NCBI GenBank assembly: GCA_015039465.1
Contig: MU130363.1
Location: 473,672-537,671 of the forward strand
DNA from: Phlegmacium glaucopus
Taxonomy: Eukaryota; Basidiomycota; Agaricomycetes; Agaricales; Cortinariaceae
Direction: 5' to 3'
DNA length: 64,000 nt
Notes under the pieces: generated by a model
The model's database searches: none
Seen by the model: only the letters and a program-made list of their open reading frames with translations
Told to the model about the DNA's origin: nothing
Position numbers and translations under genes: made by a program
In this document: piece after piece, positions 45,154 to 56,703 of the stretch
Layout of the letters: each line of letters starts with the position of its first letter
Numbering within the stretch: the stretch's first letter is position 1

Positions 45154-46202
45154 GATAGGGAATGATACTGTGCTGTGTGTTTATGCAATGTCTTGTTCAC
45201 ATTCAAGTCTCATGCTTCACGGTTCTTTCCCTGCACTTGTACCTTACAATCTCTACGAACGATCTGACATATATAACTCAATTTGTTGCACTGTGTCTTA
45301 GTCTCACAGTAATTATCCGTCAGAAATGGTGGCATAAATTGTCGTCACGAATGGGACTTCCATGACAAAGAAAGATAAGTCCTTTTCGGGGCTGGAATTT
45401 GGATTGTTGTACTAGCACTAACTACGGTGTATCCAGGTAAGGTGAGGTAGTTGAAATAAAAGCCATTCTTTGGCCTCTACGTTAATGGGAAACCATAAAG
45501 AGAACAGAGGCACATATCAAGGCCAGTGCCAGTATGACAGTGTCGCAAGTGGCATATCCTCCATTTTTCGTATTGCAAATTCGTTGAAGGATGGACAGTC
45601 ATACTAGGAGTAATATATTGACACGATTCGAACGTCTGTAGTGTTAAAATACTTTTTCCCTTGTCCTTCAAATAGGTCACCTGGGGTTGTGATGTCACTG
45701 ATGGTGGTCCATGGGCCAGAGTTTAGTCATTCAACAACTCCAATTTAAACTCCACAACATTCTCAAATAAAACACCACATTTACGATGAACATCGGGGGT
45801 GAAGAATGACCGATCCTGAGGTTCCTTTGGCTCGTAATGTTGACTTGTAGTACGGTGTCAGATCGTCTATAAACATCACGTGCTACTTTGTTTATAATCT
45901 CTACTTCTTTTCTTTTGCTCCTCAGTTGTCAACGTTCACTTTCCGACACTGAGGCGTACATCGTTCTATTGTTACCATACTCATTGTATAGCTAACCTCT
46001 ATCCTAGTACGATCTCTGCATCTAGGTGATATATAATAAGTTGTCAATGTTCACTTTCCGACACTGAGGCTACAATCTCTGCGTCTAGATCCGAGTTCAT
46101 CAGGTTATGGGCCCCGATCGGCTGTGAACTAGACCATAGATATGTATTCGGAAACAACAACTCAACAAATTTTTCCCTGTTTCATCATAGTCCATTCGAT
46201 CA
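45154..46202. repeat. non-coding; partial direct repeat, possibly a decayed copia 5' LTR
   Basis: GTTGTCAAYGTTCACTTTCC and CGACACTGAGGC occur twice (about 45927 and 46036), each followed by ATCTCTGCRTCTAG. The second is followed by TTATGGGCCCCGATCGG, which could be a primer-binding site, just before the gag-like frame 46203. LTR borders could not be fixed. Confidence 0.4.
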
Positions 46203-48640
46203 TTGAGTGTGCGATTTCTGGATCCATTTTGTGCATATATTCAGCAAAAATTGGATGCACCAACTCCTTCTGGATTAAATGAACAGCACATCTGGGGAGG
46301 CAATCTTTTTCAGGAGAGTTTTCCTGATGACAATGAGCAGATTACCCTTGTTGGCCAACAGGCAGTTGGAACTAGCATGCAGTCATCCCAGGCATGTATT
46401 ATTGCCTCTGATTCTGATAATTTATTTTACCCCACTACGAGTGGACATTCTTCCATTCCTTTTATTCTTCCTGATGTCCCTTATCGACCTGTTCTGAATT
46501 CAAATTACACATACAATCAACTTTCCCCTCATTTTTCATATATTCCAATCAATAGAGATCACTTATCTGAACCACCAATCACACATCCTTTGCATAATCT
46601 TCCATTCATTTCTCAATATTCATCTTACAATAATCCTGGTTTTTCGGTACAACCAAAACAATATAAACATCCACCATTGGTTAATCCACCATTTTTCCAA
46701 CCACCTTTAACCACCAATCCAATTCCTTCATTCAACCCCATATCAATTCAACTCTCACATTCAGCAACTTCTTAACAACAACCGTATAATTCACACATCC
46801 AGCATCCCATGATTAATTCCTTACCAAATACACTTCCAAGTTCTGGTCCAATTCAATATGTCTATTGCATTTCTCTGCCTACTGTTCCTCTGCCTTCTTT
46901 AGTCCCCTCTATTAAAACTTTGCCTAGTGTAGCACATATTCTTCTTCTTACAAACAAGTTCAATTTCTTTGCATGGGACAATGCTGTTACTTTGCTGTTA
47001 CAGGCCAATGGGTTGATTGGCCACATTCTGGACCCTTCGGAAATTCCTGATCCATCTCATCCAGACTGCATACCTGCCCTGCTACCTGCCCTACCTGTCT
47101 CTCCCACTCCAGCCGATTTATCCATGTTAACATGCTGGTGGGATGACAATAACACTGCTCAGCATGTCCTTACTTCATGGATTGGTGCTGTCCCTCGAGG
47201 CTTACTCCCTTCACCGAACCTTGTTGCATGGACTGCACTTGTTATATATCAAACACTTCTCTGTTATTATGGAACCTGCAACTTTGCAGATTGTGCCAAA
47301 CTCCTGCACTCTCTGAGTAGTGTTGCTTGCATCCCAGGTTGCATCCAGGAATATGTCTCAAAATGGTGTACAGGTATTTCCCATCTTCAATCTGCCAAAT
47401 TTCCTTTCAGCATCAATCTTTGTGTTAGTCAGTTCATACACGGTCTACCTCATGTTCCTGCTTTCAATACGCTACGTGCTGATTTACCCAACCGCATTGC
47501 TGCTGCTGGCAACTAGGACTACGGTGCTTTCATCATCATCACTGAGAATGTTCTCGAGCTTGAGACAATCTTTCATTCTGTTAATCATATTCCTCACTCT
47601 ACTTGCCCGTTGCCTGCAAATCAAACCACACTCTCTCCTCCTCAAAAGATCATGCCTAACAGCATCATGCCTGTTCCCAATGCTGTTTCTGATCAGACTC
47701 CTGTTCCTGTCCAGACTTGCAGCAACTGTGAAAAAACTGGTCATTCGGTTCCTACCTGTTTTAGTCCTGGTGGTGGTATGGAAGGGCAACGTGGAGCGTA
47801 CAAAAGGGATAAAGGAAGATTTGTGGCGATGCTGTTGGTGAATTTGGACAACTCGTATAATTTACCTGAGGATTCCACATCATGCGAGCATGAATCCCAG
47901 CCTATTTCTCCCACTCTTGACACACTTAATGATCAGCTTTTATTACCTTCGTTCACCAATTTAACTGTATCCTCAGTTACTGCTTCCAATGAAAATATCC
48001 ACCATGATCTCTACCCCATGTGTGATCGCTCTAAGATCCCTCCTTTTGCTGCTGTTTCCTCATCAGATGTGCCTCGTCTTGCTTTTCTTTTATTGGGCAA
48101 GTGCTTCAACTCATGTCTTGACTCTGACTGCATGGATTACATTATTAGAGATCAGACTCTTTTTCATACATATGATACCTCGGGAGCTGTTGACATTGGT
48201 ACCGCAAACTGTGGGTCTCTCTCAGCCTTGGCTTCAGGAGATGTTACATTTCACGTTCCTTACAAAAGTCATTTTGCATTCTTTACTCTCTGAGGATGTC
48301 TTCATGCTCCAGAGGTGACAATAAACTTATTATTTGTTGGTGTGATGAATGAGCATGGAATCATAATCACTTTCCATCCCAATTCTCCTACTACGCTATC
48401 ATTCCCTCATAATGATCCAGTTTTACCAAATTTTTCTTTTTCGGCAACTGTCATACAACATCTATCTTTTCTCCACCTTGATTTTGTTTGACCCTCTGAA
48501 TCCTCTCACATTCCTCCTGTTTTTTTGGCCTTTACATTCCCCAAGATAAAACTTACCTCTACACTTTGGCATCGCCAATTTGGACATCTTGGTATAGAAG
48601 CCACTAGGGATGCTCTCACAAAGCAGTATGTTGAAGGGGG
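46203..48640 (+). pseudogene. Ty1/copia gag-protease remnant, cut in GAG-pre-integrase
   Basis: 46203-46775 is a Pro/Tyr/Asn-rich N-terminal part. 46809-47516 resembles the gag core (NKFNFFAWDNAVTLLLQANG, HILDPSEIPDPSHPD, CWWDDNNTAQHVLTSWIG). 47610-48293 carries a zinc knuckle CSNCEKTGHSVPTC and a protease-like LDSDCMDYIIRDQTLFHTY. 48540-48635 is GAG-pre-integrase (LWHRQFGHLGIEATRDAL). Frame breaks lie near 46775, 47516 and 48293. The sequence stops abruptly near 48640 where the kinase remnant begins, so integrase and RT are gone. Confidence 0.82.
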
Positions 48641-49651
48641 CCTAAAATCATTGAGCACAACAAAAAGGCGCTGGACAGATTGTGGAAAACTTGTTGGATT
48701 GGAGTCCCTAAGCAGGGTTGAGCGAATGAGTGCAGCACATCGGCCGAGATGGTCAGCCCCGTTGTTGAATAAAATCTGGCCAACCTTTTTAACGACCTTG
48801 ACACGGTCTTGCACAGTAACATCCCAAATATTGCTAGGCTTATAATGGCAGTATAGAAACCAGAAATGCCCACCCACCAGAGGGATTCAAGGTCGTGCAA
48901 AGGGTTGTGCAAAAATGCCGAATCAGGATGGTATATATATTCAGAAACTTCCACTTCTACTGCTATGAAATGATAGGTACAGTGGAAAATCAAAAGACAA
49001 ACTAAATATTCGGCGAAGGCAACTTACTGTGTGGACATTGTTTGAAGCAGTAGTTCCATACTGCTTGGCAAATTCTAGGTCATTCAATTTTGCGTGTCCA
49101 TTGTAAATGATGGTATTTCTGGGGCTGATATCTTGGTGCACGTATCCCTTCTTTGTCATGAAGGCTAGAGCTAAGTGAAAAGTTGGTATTAGAAGCACAC
49201 ACTACAAGATAAAAATAACATTACCTTTAAGGACATCCTGCATAGCCTGCATAATGAGAGGTAGTTTGATCTGGCGCAGACAACTCAAATTATGGAGGGA
49301 CTCCCCTCTTTCCTTGAAAATGATTCGATGATGGGCCTTTGGGCCATATACACGAGGTGAACATTTTAGGTTGAGGTTGAGGGTCACGTCAGGCGAAGTA
49401 AGCAAGGAGGCTGGGTGAGAATTAGGGTCCAATAAAAGCTCAAATATAGAGGCCTTGTGGATACGGTTGTCTTGGGCGATATTTTTTGTGCCATGGTCAG
49501 CAATAGCGACATTGACCATCTTTGCTGCAAGCCAATTGACTATACCATGCAATTCCTTCTTCTTTTTGATTGAATTGTCATCAGTGCTAATTAATTTGAG
49601 AATAAGTTGGGGAGGTACATCATCGAGATCATTTTTCCTATTATTCTTCTG

Positions 49652-50224
49652 TGTTACATTCCGTCATACATTACTCTGGTCCAGCTCCATCAGAGTTGTC
49701 TCCGGTAGTCCATACTCCATACAGTGCTTTCCCTCACATCCTGAACTACTCCTTCTACGTTCAACTCCAAGACCTCTCCATGTCATTCCGGCTTCTCCGT
49801 CTATACTCCGCACTCTTTACCACTTCTTTGCCACTACCACTATTTCTTTGTCATCATGTTCCCACTATCAGTCAGCACACCAGCTATGGATTATTCACCT
49901 CAAGAATGCAGGACCTTTCGGGAGCAGAATGCAGCACATTATATTTATACTTTATATTTCGGTTGCAATTCCTTTTATTATTTAAGTACTCGAACTTGTA
50001 TGTTTTCCCTCAGTTCGAATATCAACATAGTTTCCTCCTCCTTGTCTTCCTCTAAGTTACTGCAACTTCTGGTTCCACTCCGTTCTGTTCTTACTCTGAA
50101 ATTAGGACACAAAGGTTTAGGGTAGCACAGCATATACGCTGAGGCTATAGTCCTTTCCTGTTCCGTGGTTCCATTCCGATCAAACTCTGTCCGATACTCT
50201 GGAATAGAGTTCTCAAACTTAACA
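49652..50224 (+). mobile_element. solo 573-bp LTR, copy B, TSD TTCTG
   Basis: TGTTACATTCCGTCATACAT to TCTCAAACTTAACA, with TTCTG at 49647-49651 and 50225-50229. Inserted in an exon of the FunK1-like gene. Confidence 0.92.
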
Positions 50225-50267
50225 TTCTGGTATTCTTCTATATATGCAATATTAAACCAGTTATATT

Positions 50268-50827
50268 TAGTGTTTGGAAGTCCGGTCCAGTCCGGTTTTT
50301 TGGTATTTTTGGACAGGACCGGGACTGCAACCGGTCCACTAAGCTTCTAGAAGGTCAAAAGACCAGACTGGACCAATTATGACCGGTCCACATCGGTTTT
50401 TTGCAGTCCTGGTCCAGTCCTGGTCCAAGACTGTCCAGGACCGGACTTTTGACAAATACCGGTCATATTTTTATATATAACATCAAACAAATATGTAGAT
50501 GTCATCTATACCCCTAGAATAAGCCCAAGGACGTTAAATTCCGTTGGGAATTGACAATTTTATGGTGATATTATTTGTTTCCTACTATTTTGTGTACATT
50601 TTTACTGTTTATATTTTTTTCTCAGTGAATATTTGACCAATAAATGCGGTCTTTATCTTGTTTTAAAGGGAAAAATAGGGGCTACAAAACTATTGGTTTA
50701 GACCGGTCTTTTTCCAGTCTTTGCTTCTCAAAAACCAAAAAACCGGACTGCTGGTCCAGTCTTTTGCAGTCTGGTCCGGTCTTTTTCCAGTCTTTTTCCA
50801 GTCCTGCAACTGGACTTCCAAACACTA
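50268..50827. mobile_element. hAT-type non-autonomous element, TSD GTTATATT
   Basis: TAGTGTTTGGAAGTCCGGTC and its complement ending GACTTCCAAACACTA bound 560 bp, flanked by GTTATATT at 50260-50267 and 50828-50835. Ends and interior carry many GGTCCAGTC/CCGGTC subterminal repeats, as expected for hAT transposase binding sites. No ORF. Inserted in the FunK1-like gene. Confidence 0.92.
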
Positions 50828-51746
50828 GTTATATTCACCCTTGTCCCGAGAAGAATGACCACATAATGCATGATGATTGAGAAGTGTGAATTGAATGACT
50901 GCTGTTGAGCTGACTGCAACCATCGGGTCGGCTTCTGATGTTTGTTTTGGATATAGGAGCGATGTCAGGACAGGTGCCTAAGTCCAATGTAGGAGAGTGT
51001 GAATGCCAGTAAATGCTCCACTTCAAACTAGTGATGTGCCAGTGCTGGCTTGGCACTGGCATTAAAAAAAATGACCTAGGGCCGATTTTTTAAGGCTACA
51101 GTTGCAGACAAACAAAACATGACAATTTTGATATCTCACGATCGGGAAAGTCTTTGGACAAATTGACTTCAAATTTGGATTCAGCGGGTTGAAATAGGTC
51201 AAAGGAAGTCAAAGGACATGTCTCTTAAGTTTCTCCCACAACCCTTTAAGGGTGGCCAAATTTTTTGGACCAAAAGCAAAGGGAACATCAGGCTCCTAAA
51301 ACCAGTGCGCTTGTATTGCTTGAAGGAGCTTCATCTCAAAGCGGTGTTATATCAGTGTACAAACATAATACAAATATTTGACAAATAAACAAACCTTAGG
51401 GCTCCAACTCGTGATAGAGCGAGTTGGAGTTAGGGCTGTGCACCGCCCATATTACGGGTACAGCCATCATTTTACAGGCCGTAATGGCTGCCAAGTCTCG
51501 ACGGCCGTCCCGTATTTCCTCATCCTAAATCCTTGACGGTACGGTACGGGTCAAAAATGGCCGTAAATGGGTATTTTCCTTCTCATACAATTTGCCAGGA
51601 TTTGCCTCAAATAATGAGTCTGAGTCAAATCATCATAAAATATATTACTGTTGGTTAGTTTTGAATGTTTTTGAGAAATCATCTCAGACTTGTATTTCCC
51701 AGTCAGTTTGGCCCTTTGGCTTTGTGTTGAAGGTACATATGCTTCT

Positions 51747-52740
51747 TGTTACATTCCGTCATACGTTACTCCGGTCCGACTCCGTCGGAGTTGTCTCCGG
51801 TAGTCCGTACTCCGTTCCAGTACTTTCCCTTGCCTCCGGATTTACTCCTTCTATGTCCAACTCCGAGACTTCTCCATATCATTCCGGCTCTTCCGACGTT
51901 ACTCCAAACTCATTTCCACATCTTCGTCACAACCACTATTTCTTTGTCATCACTTTCCCACCATCAGTCAGCACACCAGCTATGGATTATTCACCCCAAG
52001 AATGCAGGACCTTCCGGGAGCAGAACGCAGCATTTATATTTATATTTTATATTCCGGATGCTATTCCTTTTATATTTAAGTACTCGAAACTTGTATGTTT
52101 TCCTCAGTTCGAATATCGACTTAGTTTCCCACTCTTGGTCTTCCTCTAAGTTCTTTGCAACTTCCGGTTCCGCTCAGCTCCGTCTTACTCCGAAATCTAG
52201 TGTTATGAACGCTTCTTTTTCTTTTTCTTATCTCCACCGACCACATGCTTGTTTCACCCATATGCACCTTACACATTTCTTTCATCTCCGCTACCACATG
52301 TTTTCCTCTTTCTTTTCATCATATGCTCGTTTCACCTATTTATACTTACACAACATGCTTCACATGCGGACGCCTTACCTTATGCACGACTCTCTCCATT
52401 AGTATAAATACCGTATTTACTCTCTTGTATTACCTTAGCTAATTCTTGAGACTCTAACCTCAGTTACTTTGCTCTTGACATCCTCAAACTCTTAAGACGC
52501 TGCCTCGAGACTCATCTCTTGGTATTCTTCTGAGCTCAACGAACGAACGAACGAACTCTTATACGACTGTTTACGGCCAGAAGCCTCTGAGCCGTTCAAA
52601 GTTGTAACATCTAGGACACAAAGGTTCTGGGTAGCACAGCACATAAGCTGAGGCTAAGTCCTATCCTTTCCGTGACTCCGTTCCGTGACTCCATCCGTTA
52701 CTCCGTCCGAAACTCCGGAACAGAGTTCTTGAACTTAACA
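51747..52740 (+). mobile_element. solo LTR, copy C of the 573-bp family, TSD CTTCT, itself interrupted
   Basis: TGTTACATTCCGTCATACGT to TCTTGAACTTAACA, with CTTCT at 51742-51746 and 52741-52745. The extra length comes from the nested LTR 52201-52609. Confidence 0.93.
52201..52609 (+). mobile_element. solo LTR (409 bp) nested in copy C, TSD TCTAG
   Basis: TGTTATGAACGCTTCTTTTT to CCGTTCAAAGTTGTAACA, with TCTAG at 52196-52200 and 52610-52614. An ACGAACGAACGAACG run lies near 52540. Same family as 26474-26843 and 27142-27509. It is the innermost level of the nest. Confidence 0.93.
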
Positions 52741-53253
52741 CTTCTATTATATCTATGTATGTAAAAAATGATTAAATACACAGCGGAGAGAACTTTGCCA
52801 GCATTTGGCCAGCGTCACAAGTCGCAAAAGGTGGTGTTTGAAAATTAATGTCACATCAGTCACGTTCCAAGGCCAGCTGATTCACTTGCGTACTTCAAAG
52901 TTCAAACTCCGCTCACCTCATTTAAATTCTCCATCGAACAGGCTAGAGCCAATCCTAGCCATAAAATTTTGTACAGAGCTCGTTTTCTATAGATATAAGA
53001 ACTATAAATATCAGAAATTTCCAGAAATTGTAGTCCATAGAAATATTTTCAACAAAAGAATTTACAGCCATAGATAGATGTTGTAAGTACCTATTCTGAG
53101 GGTACCAAGTCCAAGGGAACAAGGCCCAATACTCAGTTTTCAAACGCCAGCAAAAATTTCCCAGACAACGGCCGTATGACGGCCGTCAACGGTGCTTCAC
53201 CCACGGGTTCAACGGTATATACCCATAAATTCGCCGGCCTGTTTTTGGGGAGG

Positions 53254-53824
53254 TGTTAAGTTTAAAACAAGGAAGTCACGTCGGAGCTACTCCAGAACAG
53301 AACCGGAACAGTAAGCGGAAAGGACGTTGGCCTCAGCGTGTGTGCTGTGCCGCCCAGCTCCTAAGGTGTCCTGATTTCGGAACGGAAGAAGAAGTAATAA
53401 GACGGAAGACCTCAGTGACTTAGAGGACAAACAAGAGGAGGAAACAAAGTTGATATTTGAACTGCGGGAAAACATACAAGTTCGAGTACTTTAAATATAA
53501 AAGGAATAGCAACCAAAATATAGAATATAAATATAAGTGCTGCGTTCTGCTCCCGGAAAAGGTCCTGCATTCTTGGGTGAATAATCCATGGCTGGTGTGC
53601 TGACTGATAGTGGGAAAGTGATGACAAAGGAATAGTTGTTATGACGAAGGTGTGGTAAGGTGTTTGGGATATCGTCGGAAGAGTCAGAGTGATATGGAGA
53701 AGTCTCGGAGTCGGACGTAGGAGGAGTAGAGTCGGAGACAAGGGAAAGTACTGGAATGGAGTACGGACTACCGGAAACAACTCTGTTGGAGTCGGACCGG
53801 AGTAACGTGTGACGGAATGTAACA
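53254..53824 (-). mobile_element. solo LTR, copy D of the 573-bp family, inverted, TSD GGAGG
   Basis: TGTTAAGTTTAAAACAAGGA to GTGACGGAATGTAACA, with GGAGG at 53249-53253 and 53825-53829. Opposite orientation to copy C in the same hAT host. Confidence 0.93.
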
Positions 53825-54257
53825 GGAGGAAAAGGCTCCAACGGGACGGGTAATTACCCGTTGAACCCGCCCGTAAACCCGTAGTTTATGGTGACGGTGC
53901 ACAGCCCTAGTTGGAGTCTGTTGGAGCTCATTAGATGGATTTGCCTTTGTTTACATTTTGATGAAAAGATATGATAAGATAACAGACACTTTCGGATGAA
54001 GCTCCTTCGAGCAATACAAGCGCACTGGTTTTAGAAGCCTGATATTTTTGGTGATAAATATAGTGTACACAACTTGAACTATGGTTAAAATGTATATCTG
54101 AGGCTTAGCACACAAGTAGGACCACAGGTGACCCATTTTGGTGATCCTAAATCGGCTCAGCAGCCCAGAGCCGCTCAGGGCAGCTCTGGGTCATTACAAT
54201 CGGCTCAGGTGCCTGAGCCGGGCCGTGGACGAGCCGGGCCGAGCCGTGGCAACACTA

Positions 54258-54825
54258 GATGTACGCATTTAACCTAGTTAGGTAGTATTTATCGTGGTAC
54301 GTAATAGATATTCTTCACTCCTGTCAGGGTGAGCTGAGGCTGAGCTCAGGATATACTACATACATTGAGGTTTTGCTGAAAAATACAGTTACACCTTTTG
54401 GTACTAGATAGGCTGGGTACGTCTCCATCATGTGTCTTGGTTCTTAGTTTACTTGCTGCACGTTATGTCAGAAAATAGAAAAGTACATGCAACTCACCAC
54501 AGAGCCAAAACATTGGTACAACTTGAAGGCAGTGTTAGACGGATCATCGCGTTTCCGTAAGGACCGTTACTAACAGTTAATAACATTGATATACCTAGTG
54601 TTACCCTTACAACTCGAAGTTTGATATGAAAATCCTGCCAGTGCCTGGTGCAGGGACAATAAAGAAGATCGCCGATAAATTTTCCATACTGAAAGACTTT
54701 GATCGGTGCTAATGTGGCGTTGAATGGCCTATGTAGAGTAGATCTGTATCACGGACCCATCTTCAAGTTTCCTTTTATAAAAGCTGAGCACTGGACGAGC
54801 ATGGGCATTGTACGCTGCACTTGTT
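54258..54825 (+). promoter_or_regulatory. upstream region of the membrane protein gene
   Basis: 568 bp without ORF or repeat match. CTTTTATAAAAGCTGAGC at 54772-54789, about 40 bp before the ATG, is a possible TATA element. Confidence 0.4.
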
Positions 54826-56066
54826 ATGTCCCTTGACCCTTCGTGGCGACCTGCTGAAGATGAGCAAACTATTCTCAAAGAACGAACCTGGCTTGGAGGA
54901 ATGATCCTGGCAGCTATGGCCTATGGGATTGTCCTTGCCATATCCATTCTTTCCCTCAACCAGCTTATCAGGACCACAACAAAGTATAACTACATCCAAA
55001 GGCGGTTTTTCATAGTCTACGTCACATTGATGTTCATCCTCGGGACGTTATTCATAGCCGCCATCGCCAGAGTGACGCAACTTGGCTATATTGATTATCG
55101 TTTGTTTCCAGGAGGGCCAGGTCTATATATTTTTCATCCAACGAGGCATAGTGTGCTAAATAATGTATAGCGGCCTTCCAGGAACAAATGTTCTTTATTC
55201 CAGTCAATCAAATCGCTACTGTCTCATATGTGGTTGGTAACTGGCTAGCTGACGGGATGGTAGTGCGTATCCATTCACTTCCACACAGATTATCCTCAAT
55301 CACTCACCAAGTCGACAGATTTACCGTTATATGATCATTTACAAGAGCTCTTGTCAACTCCCGTTTTGCGTTGTCATGACAATTCCTGTCCTTGCGTACA
55401 TGGCTTCTGTCTGTACGTCCAACCCCAGTTATGTCTGGGAGAGTTTCACCATGTTTGACTTACATATGTACCTATTAGCGCTCAGTATAGTATGGTTTAT
55501 TCAGGTATCATCACCAGGTTCTTCACCATGGAGCAGTAGCAGCACTATCAATTTCACTGTGCCGTACTTCTGGATGTCGCTCTCCTTCAATATTTCGATG
55601 ACGATAGCAATCTGCGCCCGGCTCTTCTATTTTAGGTGTCGGATCAGTAGAATTCTAGGATCAAATTACGGTATGGAGTATACAAGTGTGGCTGCCATAA
55701 TCGTGGAATCCTCTTTCCTGTGTTCAGTGTTTACATTGCTTTTCTTAATTCCGTTTGCGCTCAATCATCCTATCCAAAATGTATTCATTCAACTCATAGG
55801 AGAAGTACAGGTAAGTATCGCGGATTTCTGAGTCAATTATCACAAAAAACCGATACTCTCATATTTAGATCATCGCTCCCCTTCTTATCACTTACCGTGT
55901 AGCAAATGGTGCTGCTTGGGTCAGCAGGACCTCAGCAGACATTTTTCGTGTAAAAGAGACCCAGCCTTCAGGAGCTCGGGTTCAAGCTGATTTCTCGGGT
56001 CCCTACACTGATCGCGAAAGGCCACCAAATCCTTTTATCCTGGATCGCAAATCAGATATTCCATGA
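54826..56066 (+). CDS. seven-helix integral membrane protein of unknown function
   Basis: Exons 54826-55120, 55171-55262, 55319-55810 and 55869-56066 join to 359 codons with GT-AG introns of 50, 56 and 58 nt. About seven hydrophobic segments are visible, for example GGMILAAMAYGIVLAISILS, FIVYVTLMFILGTLFIAAIA, VVMTIPVLAYMASV, LHMYLLALSIVWFI, FWMSLSFNISMTIAICARLF and CSVFTLLFLIPFAL. YIDYRLFPGGPAAFQEQ and VQIIAPLLITYRVANGAAW match the signature of a large unnamed Agaricomycete seven-transmembrane family. No ligand or pathway is known to me. The short hydrophilic C-terminal tail ends in a Pro/Arg-rich stretch. Intact, though surrounded by decayed genes. Confidence 0.88.
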
Positions 56067-56699
56067 CCAGTTTTTTGAATAACTTTACAACACTTCAACA
56101 TCTGATAAATTGGCTTGACTATCATGTATATTGTTATATGGATTGAGTGTTACTTTGGTAATATCGTTGAGGAAGCGAACCCCAGAACAATACCAAGCAC
56201 AGGACGCTACAGGTTGTTCTAAGGGAGCCGTAGCATGTTGCTGATATTCAATGTTGAAGTATTTTGTGAATATCTTTGCTTCGATTCGGTTTTTGGAAAA
56301 ATAAGAGTGCTTAGCACGTATGAGAGAACTTGGATTTAGATATGAAATTCTGTACTGGAACGAGCTCAATGAAAGATCAACTACGGTGATTATAATATCC
56401 ATAACTTGCAGATGTCGATGATTTCGTGGAAGGTGCGACAGTAGTGACATGATATATAGAGCAATAGTAACGCAGTCTCGAAATATAGACTAAATATATT
56501 GTAAGTTGTTCCGTTCTCCCAATCATCCTCTCTAAGCGTTTTGCGCATTTCATGATCTGGTATATCCATTTGATAATTTAAATCTACATCGTTCATAGTA
56601 TGCATAGAGGTTCATCCATACCTCCCTATATTTTAAGACGAAATACATGATCAGTCACAGTTATTTTCCATCAGAGAAGCAACTGACCATCCAGAATAA
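56067..56699. other. no recognisable gene
   Basis: Short minus-strand frames only (for example 56605-56390), with no motif. Probably 3' sequence of the membrane protein gene plus spacer. Confidence 0.4.
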
Positions 56700-56703
56700 A
56701 ACA

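Larger units (their letters stand above)
48640..51028 (-). pseudogene. FunK1-type fungal protein kinase, broken by a hAT element and an LTR
   Basis: Read on the minus strand: an N-terminal part 51028-50836 (LDLGTCPDIAPISKTNIRSR), a short piece 50259-50230 between the two insertions, the exon 49646-49225 (HGIVNWLAAKMVNVAIADHG, LKCSPRVYGPKAHHRIIFKE), a 54-nt intron, and from 49170 KKGYVHQDISPRNTIIYNGH with LNDLEFAKQYG. Next come HFIAVEVEVSEYIYHPD and HNPLHDLESLWWVGI, the FunK1 signatures. HQDISPRN is the catalytic loop (HRD type). The frame of the kinase exon continues into the piece between the insertions if they are taken out. The 3' end is lost at the junction with the copia remnant near 48640. 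Confidence 0.78.
51431..53909. mobile_element. hAT-type element, TSD GTTGGAGT, containing three LTR insertions
   Basis: TAGGGCTGTGCACCG at the left and CGGTGCACAGCCCTA at the right are perfect inverted repeats, with GTTGGAGT at 51423-51430 and 53910-53917. After removing the LTR insertions and their duplications it is about 0.9 kb, with ACGGCC/GGCCGT-rich subterminal sequence and no transposase ORF. Confidence 0.93.
51029..54257. mobile_element. outer transposon of a four-level nest (hAT-like, inferred)
   Basis: Left end TAGTGATGTGCCAGTGC and right end GCCGTGGCAACACTA are imperfect inverted repeats. Inside them a clear inverted pair survives: AAAACCAGTGCGCTTGTATT at about 51298-51317 and its complement at about 54015-54034. 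The flanks (CTTCAAAC and GATGTACG) do not match, so the borders are less certain than for the inner elements. It interrupts the 5' part of the FunK1-like gene. Confidence 0.55.
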
